64,000 nucleotides of DNA from Ulota crispa (GCA_963920765.1 OY987244.1:26082358-26146357), one strand, 5' to 3'. Positions 21,461-33,307 are shown, counted from the first letter of the stretch. Numbers and translations: made by a program. The notes: generated from the sequence alone by a model not told the origin.

Positions 21461-22264
21461 GACTTCCAAAATTGTCTCAATGTTTGCTTAGACACCAAGT
21501 TTTTTTCAATATCTCCACTAGATACAAGTGGCATTTTATCCTCAAATTTTTTGGTGTGATCCTCATGCAATCATGATCAAGCATACCGAATTTCAGTTAC
21601 TAAAAACCAAAATCTTATTTTTGGTAAATTGTTTTGTGTCAAAGTCAAGAAAGTTGATTAAAAAACATTGGTGATGAGTTTTTGAGATTTGATTGCATGG
21701 GTATGTTGGAGACATCCATACGCACATTTTTGCTTCAAGCCAATATTTCCAAAAAAATTCTAAAAGAATTCTAAAAATATTTTAATTTTTTTACCAAATT
21801 TAATAAATTTGATTATTCTTCATGGAATCTATTTTTTAGCAAAATAAGTCATATATTGTGATTAAGCACTTTGAACATGATGATATGTTTATTATGCCAA
21901 AAAACAAATTCCATGAAGAATTATCAATTCTACTAAATGTGGTTTGAAATTAAAATATTTTTAGATTTCTTTTGGAAATATTGGCTTGAAGCAAAAATGT
22001 GCGTATGGATGTCTCCAACATACCCATGCAATCAAATCTCAAAAACTCATCACCAATGTTTTTTAATCAACTTTCTTGACTTTGACACAAAACAATTTAC
22101 CAAAAATAAGATTTTGATTTTTAGTAACTGAAATTTGGTATGCTTGATCATGATTGCACAAAGATCACACACAAAAAATCTGAGAATAAAATGCCACTTA
22201 TATATAATGGAAATATTGAAAAAAATTTGACGTCTAAGCAAACATTAAGACAATTTTGGAAGTC
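21461..22264. mobile_element. Long foldback, about 804 bp with ~370-bp arms
   Basis: Left arm begins GACTTCCAAAATTGTCTCAA; right arm ends TTGAGAC-like sequence inverted as ACAATTTTGGAAGTC. Long perfect stretches include the block around GGGTATGTTGGAGACATCCA and its inverse at about 22005-22030. It is absent from the relative at 25641-25881. No target duplication is clear. The transcript would fold into a long stem. Confidence 0.8.
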
Positions 22265-22295
22265 AATATATGCCCTATGATCATTTAAGGGTTAA

Positions 22296-22958
22296 AGGAC
22301 TTAACAAGCATGAAGGACTTAAGCTTTACCAAAACGTTCTAATAATTTACTTTTTATCACAGTTTGAATTTATTGAATATTGGTTATAGACAAATCTTTA
22401 AATTCACTGTATGTGACTTTTCCTGTCAGTGTTCTTACGACGGGCTTGAGGAATGCACCAATTGGTACCATGATGATGGTCATAATTATTGTCTCATTAT
22501 TTTCTCACTAAAACTCTCATACCATACTCAACAAATTTATTGTTAGCAACGTGTTCGAAGCAATTTTTTATGTAAAATATAATTTTACTGTAACTTTTTT
22601 ATTATGATAAAAATGAAGGCAAATCCAAGTTGTAGATTAGCATTGGGTAAGAGATGCTTCATCACATCTGAGAAGAATAAATAATAAGTTCCAAACTACT
22701 GATTTTCACCACTTTGGATTTTCGTTGATATCCTTAAATGTCTGTTTTGCATGCCACCGATTTCATCTTCTATTTTTGGAAATATTTAAGGACAAATCTA
22801 CTTTTGCCTAGAATATGCAAAGAAGTATTACACTAAAGATTTCAAATTATATTATAATGTACAAAACTAATAAAAAATCAGTAGATGAAGACTTGCTTTG
22901 TCCCGTACACCATCCCCAAGACTTTAGTAAACTTAATCTTGCACTAAGTTATCCATTA
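22296..22958. other. No gene or clear element
   Basis: AT-rich sequence between transposon blocks; no supportable exon. Confidence 0.4.
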
Positions 22959-23381
22959 GAGGAAAAATGAGCTCAAGAGAAGGCTTCTCAACCTCAACAA
23001 ATCACCCTATATATTTAGGTAGGAGAAGCAGAGGTGAGGTACTTACACAGGTGTCTCTACCTTGTGTGAACTACTCAAGTGTACCGAGGTACATAACAAA
23101 AGGATGGATGATGAAAAACAATATTATAACATGACAGTGACAAATGCAAGGACCTTTAGTGGGACACAAGAATAAACTAGGACTAGATCTCCCAATCAAA
23201 CAAGAACACTCATCAAACAAAAAGCATATGATATTATAAAAAGAAATTATTTGCATGAAGTACTTGTAAGCAAGTATAGGGAATTAGTCTCTTTTTATTT
23301 GAAAAGGGACATTACATTTAAATGCTTTTGACCCCTTCAACCACTTCCCATAGGGGCCTTCTCTTGAGCTCATTTGTTCTC
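22959..23381. mobile_element. GAGGAAAAATG-family MITE, 423 bp, TA target
   Basis: Left end GAGGAAAAATGAGCTCAAGA; right end TCTTGAGCTCATTTGTTCTC; TA at both borders. Colinear with 58643-59057 throughout. No coding capacity. Confidence 0.8.
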
Positions 23382-23465
23382 TAATGTCATTTGCAACTTG
23401 AACCTCTTTCATGCATTGATGAGAATTGAAAGTTTGTTGGACATGAACAAACACAACAGTACATA

Positions 23466-23894
23466 CTCCCTCTGTCCCTCTAAAAAGTTCCAAAGTTCTA
23501 AATCAGACACATTTCTTGTACCACTAAAAATCTCCCTTTTTTCTAATTTCAATTGCTAAGAAAGCATTTGCCATGTTCAATGATTTTATGGAGGCAAATT
23601 AAGCAATTAGAGAGCATTCCTCTCCTAGCAAGCTTGGCCTTGCCCATATGAGGTACCATTGTCGTTACTAATCTTCAAATCATCAATAATGAAGAGCTGG
23701 CAGCATGCACAAATATAATACTTTTGGCATGAAATTTGGGTGCCCAAACAGTGACATCAAAGCTGGAAGTTTTGCATACATTTTGTAGATGGTATATTAA
23801 TTCTAAAATACATGTGTCACTAGCACAAAGACTAAAAACACAGTTAATCTTTGGCAAGGAAGCATTTTGGGCGTTTTTAGAGTGACAGAGGGAG
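23466..23894. mobile_element. Stowaway-like MITE, 429 bp
   Basis: Ends CTCCCTCTGTCCCTCTAAAA and TTTTTAGAGTGACAGAGGGAG, with TA flanks. Same orientation and subtype as 13776-14158. Confidence 0.87.
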
Positions 23895-24127
23895 TACTTT
23901 GCAATAAACTCCCCGTCCAGTCTAAACTCACCATTGCGAAAGCCCTGCTACTAAGTTAGCCAGCTTCATATTTAGGGTTTCTAACTGAAAAATCGGATGA
24001 TAAGTTTACCTGAATCGACTCGAGCAATTGTGAAATGACGTGTTCAAATAAACTGAAGCGACTACGATTTTGCAACCGGCGATGGCAGTCACAGCACCAC
24101 TCCTCTTCAAAGTAAGCTTACGTTTAA

Positions 24128-24726
24128 CCCCTAAAGGATGTTGGTGTATTGTAACCGCTCTCTTGTGTTCTATACGGATAGGGTATTTGGGTAGCACATG
24201 AATTTTATTGAAGCTGTAAATTTTAAGTCAAATCATAAACACACTATTGGTCAACTAGGATTTTTTGGGAAATTTTTACATTTGTCAGAAAGTCATTTCT
24301 TTAATCCCTAACCATCCAAGAGGACAAAAATTGTCCTTTCAATGCCGAAAACACACCCCAAGGGTGGAAATGGTTTTTTTTTCAATTTTTTTTTCTTGAA
24401 AGTGGTCAGAGAGATGTGCCACATCTTTGAATGCCAAAAACAGCTGCTTTCCATGCCTCCATATTTTTTAAAACACCAATTTGTAAAAAGATGTACAAGG
24501 TCCGTGCTGCCCTTTTTGAAAGGGTAGGATACACTATTGACTTTTCCTTCTTTTGAGAAGAATATTATCTCTCTTGTACACATGCCGCAGGTTGTTCACT
24601 GCACATGAACAGTGCACTCTCACACCCGGGTTGGCACGGGTTCAGGATCAGTTCTTTAAGGGTTAAGTACTGAACGATCCTTGTATGAATACAGGCAACA
24701 CTTTAGGTAGGCAACATCCTTCGGGG
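24128..24726. mobile_element. TTAA-type outer element with a nested TTAA element
   Basis: Left end CCCCTAAAGGATGTTGG after TTAA (24124-24127); right end CAACATCCTTCGGGG before TTAA (24727-24730). Its two halves match, in inverted order, the intact element 46868-47111. The insertion at 24305-24662 splits it. Confidence 0.8.
24305..24662. mobile_element. TTAA-flanked nested element, 358 bp
   Basis: Starts TCCCTAACCATCCAAGAGG and ends GATCAGTTCTTTAAGG, with TTAA at 24301-24304 and 24663-24666. The unbroken relative at 46868-47111 has TCAA in place of the TTAA pair. Interior related to 21057-21413. Confidence 0.8.
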
Positions 24727-25300
24727 TTAACTCACATGCATAAAGCGCCTTGAAACTTGAGTGTTCAGACTCCAGAGAGTGTAAGGCTGTAAGCGCGCGC
24801 GCATGTACAGTACGTCATTTGCATCATGCACTACAGTACTGTACTGTACTGTAAAGTTGAAGTGTTTCAGTTGAAACTACAATGACTTTGAACAATTCCG
24901 CACAGTTTGTGAACAGTTTGGAAAACTCCATAGCAAGCCCCTATGATACGAATATGGTATTGTTCGCAAGCAGGGTTGGCACTGAGTGCGGTGAGTATTG
25001 ACCGTTCGAGTTACTACAGTACTTACAAGCAAAATCCGGAGAGGAAAACAAGCAGCAGTGCAGGCGACAGTCAATGATTTACGTCGTGAGAGCAATCCAG
25101 CTGAGAGTCCTCGCATTATTACGTGATTCGGTCCCATGCTTGTGCGGGTATCCTTGAAAGGGCCGCACTCCGCAATGTACTGGCCTCTTAATGGCCTTCC
25201 TCCTGGATGAATGGGAGCTGGCGGGAATGGCACCTGGATGAATGGTGGATGACGGCAATGGAACTATGAGTTGGACACATGTTATGGGGTCAAGCTACTA
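24727..25300. other. GC-richer island of unknown nature
   Basis: Contains GCGCGCGCGC (about 24796), a palindromic GTACT pentamer run (about 24833-24853) and GC-richer DNA at 24950-25270, with open frames on the minus strand up to 118 codons. None shows a known domain. It may be a diverged exon or unknown repeat; I cannot decide. Confidence 0.3.
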
Positions 25301-25614
25301 AGGTAGGAGCACCCATAAGCGTCAGTGTCCCCATAATTGTCATCTTTGGAATTTTGGAAAATTTGTGGAAATAAATAGATGTAATCACAAGGATGTACAA
25401 CATGTGAACATGAAATCTTGAAAGTGGTTATGGGTGCAATGGCAATTTGCTTTTTAAAAATTCACAACTTATTCTCAGAGCATCCAAATAATACATTCAA
25501 AAGTGCAAACTCATTTTTTTTTTGTTCCTAATAGGATCCTATAATTTGCTAGTTGTTTGGTAATAGTCATCATGTTCAAAGCCCTTAGTTTGACGTTTAT
25601 GGGTGCTCCTACCT
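25301..25614 (+). mobile_element. AGGTAGG-family MITE, 314 bp
   Basis: AGGTAGGAGCACCCATAAGC to TTATGGGTGCTCCTACCT, with TA flanks. It is the intact reference for 12838-13151 and, in reverse, for 60077-60652. It provides the empty site (TTTG at 25545-25548) for the element nested in the latter. Confidence 0.88.
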
Positions 25615-25640
25615 TAAACCTTATTCAAGAACAGTTTTAA

Positions 25641-25881
25641 CCCCTAAACATCCTAGCGTGCCACTGCGACCAGTACAATATGGGGTATTTTCTTGTATTT
25701 GGAATGGATCCACACCTCTACTACATTTGACCTCTACTACATTTGAGACTAACCAAGAAGTTGGAGAATAGATCAATGCGGTTCTAGTGAGCTACTTGAG
25801 ATCCCAAATTAAAATTTCTTATTTGTAGCAAATGACTATTATACATCAGCATATATATTGTTCCCTATGGACGTTTAAGGG
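25641..25881. mobile_element. TTAA-flanked element, 241 bp
   Basis: CCCCTAAACATCCTAGCG to TGGACGTTTAAGGG, with TTAA at 25637-25640 and 25882-25885. Uninterrupted relative of 20905-22291. Confidence 0.85.
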
Positions 25882-25921
25882 TTAACCACTAAACTCCAAT
25901 TTTTTTTTTCTCTATTCTTAA

Positions 25922-26291
25922 CCCTTTACTACTGATGTGGAAACTTTTTGTCCAATGGATGACCAAAAGATACTTTGCTAGATGTAAGAAAATCATTTTT
26001 TCATTGGTTTTATTTTTAAAGTGATTATGGAGACATGGTCCATCATAGAAGGCAAAAATTAACCTCATTGAATGTAGTCATGTTTTTTAAATACCCTAGA
26101 TTGTGAGAAGATTCACTAAAATGGTGTCAAACTTCATGTTGCCCTTCTTGCATTCTTGCAATCCCCTTGAGGATAAAATTGCTTGCTAGCTTGTGCAACT
26201 TCAAGAAGCAGCATTAAATTTGTAAGCACTTTACCACACCAACCACACCATTATAGTGGGCAACCACAATGACCAACCCTTTGTTTGAGGG
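25922..26291. mobile_element. TTAA-type element, about 370 bp, decayed right flank
   Basis: Left TTAA (25918-25921) then CCCTTTACTACTGATG; right end TTTGTTTGAGGG followed by TTAC. The interior (TTATGGAGACATGGTCCATC and following) matches 21057-21413. Confidence 0.65.
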
Positions 26292-27365
26292 TTACGCAAG
26301 TCTTACACTATTAGCTGCAAGTCAATCTTGGATGAGTTTAGAGGTGCCTAAACTTTCATATGAAGGTGACGGGATGTGACAATTTCAATTTATTATCACA
26401 GGTGAAATGCAAATACTTTAGAATCCCATTGTAGCACCACAGCAAAACCAGAAACAAAAAAAAGTAAAAGAAATACTCAAGGACTAGACCTTGAGAGTAA
26501 TGACTTCGTACACAAATTATTTTAAGAGAAAAAAGCCTCATAAAAGAAGGGCACCAATTCAACCGAATGATGTTCGATTGGAATTTATATGCATGGTGGT
26601 CATTGAGGTGTGGGGTTTTGGAATGGCCCACGTTATCAACCAATCACATTATTTGTGGGACCCCACCTGGCTGCCCTCCCCTTCACCGCTTATTGGACAT
26701 GCATTACTGAAATTCGCTATTCAAAAGGAGAAACTAAGTGATTGGTGACTCATCAAAACATCTCTAAAAAACAGAAAAATGAAATTGAATGAAATTCCAA
26801 AAAAATATCCAATATGGGTCTGCTATTGATAAATTTGGAACAAAGCCATGTAAACTTATGGTCAATTTTCACTAGGATTTGAGGCCACCAACACTTGGGG
26901 ATGTTTGATCCAAAGTTTTGGTCCATGAGATCTAAAGAATGCGTTCCAGTTTTTATAACTAGAGTGTCTATGCAAAATTTTGATTGTTTATGCATTATTC
27001 AAGTGAATGTAAACTTTTCATGTTTTTAAACATTTGGAGATCTCTTGATGTTTTGAATGTATAACCCCATGTTTTGCAAACTAACAAAATTAAGTTAATT
27101 TTGACTTGTTTTTACGGAATTTGGATTTTCTGTAAGTAGCTGAACATATCATGTATGGTACAAAAAAAAGTGTGAAATCAAACGTTGAAATCACAAGGGT
27201 ACGATCATGTGTTCAAGTTTTGAAATTTTTATAAGAGAATGAATGAAAAAGGAAGTCAAGTAAAGCCATTGAGATTTTAGTTCCATCTTGCTTTGTTGAT
27301 CATCCACAAACTTAAACAACTTTTTATTTAAACTACTATATATTAATGAAATATAACAACAAACT
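26292..27365. other. No gene seen
   Basis: AT-rich DNA. The two ~80-90-codon open frames show no family features. The stretch 26610-26700 (CCAATCACATTATTTGTGGG) is slightly GC-richer but not interpretable. Confidence 0.35.
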
Positions 27366-27369
27366 TTAA

Positions 27370-28329
27370 CCCGTAAAGGCCCAAGTCCTTTTTTTTGTGA
27401 AAATCACTCAAAACTGCCACTTTTGGGGGAGTGAGGAGAAATGTTGTTTTATTTCATTTTTGGAAATCCAACCATACGATCTTGCCCTAAACAATGGGTA
27501 GACAATGGGAGTACTTATGGAAAAAAAAATTAGCTCATTCTAGATGATGAGGAGTGAGATATTCACGTAAGAAGTGAAAAAAAAAGTTTTTTCACTACTG
27601 CCCAGAAATTTTAGAAGCCTTTGACAGCTCCTATATCAAAAAAATTGCTCTATGCAAAGTTGAGGTTTATTTTTCCCATGTAGAAGACCAAGTTAGGTAA
27701 ATGTGGGAGAATTTTCAAATGAAACGGAGGTATGGATCATACTTTGTAAAATCCTGCAATGCTGTAAGGTCATGAAATTTGCATATACACACTAAGCAAA
27801 ATTGGAGGATTTATGTAAAATTCAAAAACCCAAATTACTTTGATCCAAATGTTGAAAACCAAGGAATCTTAGTCTACTACAACTTGCAAAAAGAAAAAGT
27901 CAAAAAATAAATACACAAAGAGCTCAAAAAAGTAAAGCAACACGTTTTACAAGGGGAAAAAGGAATGGAGGTCTGGGAGTCCCATACCTACTCGCAAACT
28001 AAAACTTCTCATAACTTTCATCTCATCTATCAGAATTGAATGATTCAAAGATTTCCACATATATAAAAACCTAAAGAACCAATTTCAGATTTTTATTTTA
28101 AAAAAATACAATTTTGAATATTTTTGGGCTGCCCGCCTTCCCTCTTTTTCAGAAATTCATGCATAACTTCTTCAATAAATGTTAAAATGAAGGAAAAATT
28201 AAATGCCCACTTAGAACTTTGAATTGCACACCTTCAATAAAAATTTCAAAAAATCACAAAAAGTAATTTAGCCATAGGTACTTACCCAAAATCCCATTTG
28301 TCCCCCAGGGGACAATGGGACTTTAGGGG
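27370..28329. mobile_element. TTAA-flanked element, 960 bp
   Basis: TTAA, then CCGTAAAGGCCCAAGTCC; right end GACAATGGGACTTTAGGGG then TTAA. Belongs, in reverse orientation, to the 0.9-kb subfamily with 45184, 53623, 55269 and 61838; shared phrases include TTCATGCATAACTTCTTCAA and CAAAACTGCCACTT. No transposase frame. Confidence 0.85.
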
Positions 28330-29025
28330 TTAAAACGATAAAATAGCCTTTGTTTTTCATGAAACCGATCCTTGAAGTTGAAGTCCTATTTAAACACAAT
28401 ATTTTTAAACATTCAATTACCATTCAAAGATTTCAACATTGACTTGAATTTCGGGCTAAATTTAGAAATCCAAACCATGAGAGGCAAGGATTAAACCGTC
28501 TTGCGCTTGAAAATGACCTCAACCCCAAGCGTAGAGTAACCGTCTAATAGATGTTATCAATACTTCACAAAGTTATGAATACAAATTAAGTATTTTTAAA
28601 AGATATTACCACCCACTACGTTGGAAATTAAAAGTAAACATAAAATGGAACTACTGTTTTGTTGGTTAAAGGATTTATCTTTACTTGACAATGTGCATAA
28701 GTAAATAATAACAAAAGAAGCTCACACATAAAAAAATAACACTAAAAACAAAGAAGACTTTTGTAAGAAAGGGTGAAAAAAAGTGAGTTAGCAATTATAA
28801 AACAATGAGCACTTGTTTTTTACAATTTCACATTTAAAAGCCCAACCAGTATGTTTTGGGTTGATGGACATTTTTAGCTTTGGATACTCACAACTAAAAG
28901 CGTTTTTAATGCAATAGTTCATTTTTTAAAGTAGCTAATTTTGTTTTGCCACAACCAAGTCCAACATTGCTAGCATGAACACTACAGTAGAAACATGGAA
29001 ATAGAAGTGTATGAAATTTTCACTA
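28330..29025. other. No gene seen
   Basis: AT-rich DNA between two transposons; no exon supported. Confidence 0.4.
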
Positions 29026-29327
29026 AGATAGGAGGCTCATAAACCACTCATCTAAGAGTTGTTCTCCATTTTGGGGAAGCTAAATTGCTTGAAACAGTTT
29101 TCAATAAGTTTTAACAAGAAGAAAAATGGAATTTGCATCTAACCTAAGTTGTTTCATATTTTTTGGACCTTTGTAGAGTTATATATGAATTTTTGAAGTT
29201 CAAACGCAATGATCATTAAAACCAATCACTCCTTGAAATGTACAGTGTTAGTACATGAAAGAAAGTAAAATGTACCTCTAGGCCATGATTGGTTTTACAG
29301 CCTAGTCGGTTTATGAGCCTCTTACCT
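29026..29327. mobile_element. AGGTAGG-family element, 302 bp
   Basis: Ends AGATAGGAGGCTCATAAACC and GGTTTATGAGCCTCTTACCT, TA on both sides. Confidence 0.7.
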
Positions 29328-32194
29328 TAAGTTCACTTTTAGTTCAAAAGTGTCATTATAAAATAATATTTATGAACTAAAGTAATGTCAAAACCTCAAA
29401 ATTTTACTACAATGAGGTATAATTCATTTAAATATTATTTTCTACAAACTTGCACTATAAAACTATCATTACTTTATTTGTGCTCAAATCCAAAAATGAT
29501 TTTGAATTTTCATTTTCAAAATTTTATATTTATATACTATTGATAGTATATGTATCTATAATCATACAAAGATAGTCTAACTCTCAAAATCTACAACTGT
29601 TTTTAACACACTACCTCCAAAACATTTTTCTTTGTTACACGTTATAAAGAACTGATGTATGTCTTCAATAACAAAAAAGATACTGTCAAATTTATGGCTT
29701 GTTTGGAAATTATACAAGTAAGGGCACCAAAACATATGATTGTTACAAAAGGGGCGCAATTTTTAGGTAATTATAAATGAAATCACACCCACAATACCTA
29801 TGTTTGCATTAGTTTGCTTGTAGTTGCCAAAGTGACACCAACCCCTAATCTCATCATCTAACATTCTAACCTCTATTACTCTCCAAAACTATTTAATAAA
29901 AGTGCTATTTATATGTATAGGGCGTTGTGTCCCTTGTCTCTATAATTTCCACATTTTCTACATCACACTTGATTGCCATGCAACCACATTGTCTCAACAA
30001 CTTTAAAAATAAACCTTATTTGAGTCACGAGCATGCCAAACAATGGGGCAACATCATTTTGGTAGTTTCCTTGTTTGTGGTTAGTATAATTATTACAGAA
30101 TGCTTTCTTTTTTTATATTTTGTGATTTACAGCCTTGTCTAACATTCCCTAAAAGCTTGCATATCTGAACTTCCCAAGAAAGAAGCAAAGCAATTTTGGT
30201 TGTATTTTTTACCGATGCACTCCTGACTCCTCCTTCCTTTTGGTAAGCATTGCTGGTGCAAATCATTGGTGCCCTCTTGTCAACCCTACGCAAGCACTGA
30301 AGTCAAATGATGACCAATCATTTGAACCCACGAGAGTATATAAATTTAAGGGAAATTTTCATGGATGCCCTTGAAGTAGGGTTTTTTTTTGGTTTTTTTT
30401 TGACCAATGGCTATGTGGCATTTTTTGAAAATGGTTGTAGCTTGCGGGCTCCATTCCTGAAGGTGGCTCACGTGCATGGATTTTTGCAATATCATTGAAT
30501 TTTTTTGTAGGTAAAAAGTATTCATTGACCATTTTTTGAAAATATCCAAATAATTATTGGCATTACTTAATTATTGCATGGACTTGGATTATGCAACATC
30601 TCTAATAATTTTAAATTGATGGCATTCATTTTCAATTTGATAAGAATTTCATGAAAACCTAGGCTATAATGTAGTTTTTATTATTGTAATCTAGCATTTT
30701 TTGAATTTTTTTTCCCTTTTTTTTTATGGACTTGAAGCTAACCTTTATTTTTTGAGGCAATTTGGGATTTAATTGCTCAAAAAAATATCCCTCCCTTGAA
30801 GTTTGCAATATTTATAGAGATACTCTTGCTTTGCAGAAGTTACACAAATACCTTGGACCAAAAAAAATTTAGACGTTTGTGTTGTTGTGCATGCCACATC
30901 CTTTCTTCCTTTGTGCGCATTTTGCTTCTTTTTTGTTTCATTATATTCCCTTTTTCAACGTTGGTCATGAAGGATGTACTAGCACAATAAACAAGTGCCT
31001 AAAAATTATGGTCCAAAAGTAATTGTGTAATTTCTGAAAAAGCAGTATCTATGAAAATATTGCAAACTACATTAGCAAAGTTTTGAGCCCTCCAAGAGCC
31101 CCCTAAAAGTCTCTAAAGGGGTCTTACAACATGTACTTACTACAACAAACAAATATCTAATCCCCTATTTTTGCTCACCCTTCGAATTCAATGCAATCAT
31201 GGAAACTATACTATTATGTAATCCCTATTGGACAAAAACTATGGGGAAAACATTTGCATAATTTTTTTAGAATTAATGCATATAAAATCTCATACTACAA
31301 TCTAAAACGCAAGTGACTCTTTAATTATTAGATTTGCTTAGCTCTTGAACATCTAACTTGTCCTTGTGGTTGCCCTTGCTATAGTTGCTCTATAGTGCTC
31401 TACAATGGTGTGGCATGTGCCCACATTATATAACATTGTCCTCAAAAATTGCAAAAGTCAATAATGCATGTTGCCCATTACAAGAACATTGTGGAACTTA
31501 ACACCAAACTTGTGGAACTTCTCACAAATTGGAGTTAAAAAAATATGAGAGCACTCTAACGAGGTTATTTTTGGCATTCCATGATGGAGCACATCTTCAT
31601 GACCACTTTTTAAAAAGATTGGATGAAAAACACTTTTTCCCCATCTTACAAGGTACTTTTTGAGTAGTGAGAGGATGATTTTTGTCCCGTGAGCGTTTAA
31701 AACTTCCTCACACACAATTGTTCTAGAAGGTATAACCATTACCTCTCTCCAAAGCATGTATAAGTTAATCTTAGCCAATTTGTAAAACATTCCCAAGTTG
31801 TGCTTGCAGATTTCATGCCTGTCACAAACACCCCCACTCAATCTGCTCCACCACCTTGCCTCTTGGCCATCTTGCTCCGCCCAGCTTTGTCCTTACTGTC
31901 AGGCTCTCCCGTTGCTAACTGCTATCATACTCCAAGTTCATAAATTTGGGAAGGTTTTGGAATTAGAAAAGATTTACAATGGAAAAGTAATTGTACAATT
32001 TGTTTCCATATTATTTTCCAAATATTGGTGACATGTAGCTCTTTTTTCAACTAGTGATTTGAATAGTTAATTTTTTCTCAAATGATCGTGTAACAAGTAA
32101 ATTTTCAAACTAGTGGGACAACCTCCAAAAAAAATTGCCCTTCATTTGAGGTTTTTTTTGACGTATGACGGGCAAAAATTTTGGTAAAAATCAA
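29328..32194. other. Long gene-free stretch with repeat remnants
   Basis: No exon supported. It holds: a sequence like the left end of the 32195 Mutator-like element near 30351 (GGGAAATTTTCATGGATGCC); a paralogue of the interior of that element at about 30790-31030; and the empty-site paralogue 31075-31260. Open frames here are short and feature-less. Confidence 0.4.
31075..31260. repeat. Empty-site paralogue of the 60.0-61.3 kb locus
   Basis: GAGCCCTCCAAGAGCC through GGGGTCTTACAACATGTACT and TACTACAACAAAC to CTAATCCCCTATTTTTGCTC matches the sequences directly left of 60077 and right of 61182. Here they are contiguous across a single TA at 31138-31139. Confidence 0.8.
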
Positions 32195-33307
32195 GGGAAG
32201 ATTTCATGGATACCCTTGAAGTTTGCAATATTTGCATAGATTATCCCTTATTTTTCAGAAATTGCACAAATACCCTTGGACCAAAATTTTCAAGCGTTTG
32301 TTTTGTTGTGCATGCCACTTCCCTTCTTCCTTTGTGTGCATGTTATTTCTTTTTTGTTTCATTACATTTCCTTCTTCAACATTGGTCATGAAGGAATTAC
32401 ATTGAAGCACAATAAATAAGGGGCATTGTTAATGCAACACCCTAAATTGTTAACAAGACACCCCCTGTGAGCATGAAACGTGATTTTTTTTATTGTAGAT
32501 TTTTTTATTTGGATCAAAAGATTTCTTTCACCTTTATCATTCTAAGGCTCTACTAAAAAAATAGGTGTGCTTAAATTTGAAACTAAAAATATAGGATTTT
32601 TGAATTACTTTAAGCAAAAATACATCAAAAAACAATATTGGTGCAATTATATTTCAACAAAAATTTATATTTGTTCTATTTTCTTTCAAGGAGGTGTTAA
32701 TGCCGTGATGATGGACCACTTGAACAAATAAAAAATAACACTAAATTATCAAATTTCATGCTTAAAGGGGTGTCCAATTAGTAGTTCCCTAAATAAATGG
32801 CTAAAAATTATGGTCCAAGCAGTGTTTTTTTCTTGGTGATTTGGAGTAGAAAAGCACCAATTTTTTTGACTGGCACCAAGCTAATAGAAAAAAAAAAAAA
32901 ACATGAATACTTGGATGAAAATACCCAAAAAGCTTCAAATTAAAAAAAAAACTTGGATGAAATTGCCAAATTGTGGATGAAAACCAAAATATAGACATGT
33001 ATTATGTGCTAATGTGATATTTTCTATCCAATATGTGGATGAATGTTGAAATTTGAGGCACCACTATAACATTTTAAATCACCACTTTGGCACTTCTTAA
33101 CCCTTAAACGACGAGGCGAACCAAAATCATCCGCGCAATATACACCGAGCCAATGCAACCACAATGACCGGCCCCAGCGTTCAAGGGTTAAAAAATGAGA
33201 AAAAAAGAAGAAAAAGAAAACCCCTGTGTGCAAGGGTATTTGTGCTGAAAAAGCAGGGGTATCTATGCAAATATTGAAAACTTCAGGGGTATCCATGAAA
33301 CCTTCCC
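32195..33307. mobile_element. Mutator-like non-autonomous element, 1.1 kb, 9-bp target duplication
   Basis: Ends GGGAAGATTTCATGGATACC and GGTATCCATGAAACCTTCCC; the inverted similarity continues about 50 bp inward (GCAATATTTGCATAGATA and its inverse). AAAAATCAA occurs exactly on both sides (32186-32194 and 33308-33316). Long ends and a 9-bp duplication are typical of Mutator-like elements. It has no transposase frame. A short TTAA element (33101-33187) sits inside. It ends 329 bp before the TM9SF start codon. Confidence 0.85.
33101..33187. mobile_element. Short TTAA-flanked element, 87 bp, nested
   Basis: CCCTTAAACGACGAGGCG to GCGTTCAAGGG, with TTAA on both sides (33097-33100, 33188-33191). 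Lies inside the Mutator-like element and is therefore younger. Confidence 0.8.

Larger units (their letters stand above)
20905..22291. mobile_element. TTAA-type outer element carrying two insertions
   Basis: The outer sequence is homologous to the intact 241-bp element 25641-25881: both share CTTGTATTTGGAATGG, ATCAATGC with TTCTAGTGAGCTA, GAGATCCCAAATTAA and GTAGCAAATG, and the right end TTTAAGGG then TTAA. Here it is interrupted by a second TTAA element (21057-21413) and a long foldback (21461-22264). The left end is diverged (TTCTTAAATGTCTGGG for CCCCTAAACATCCTAG). Confidence 0.75.

Noticed and set aside
24877-25233. 118-codon minus-strand frame as a gene
   Set aside because: No recognisable domain and no splice partner; kept only as part of an unexplained island.
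26292-32194. LTR retroelement or other large autonomous transposon
   Set aside because: No long direct terminal repeats and no reverse transcriptase, integrase or transposase motifs seen on either strand.
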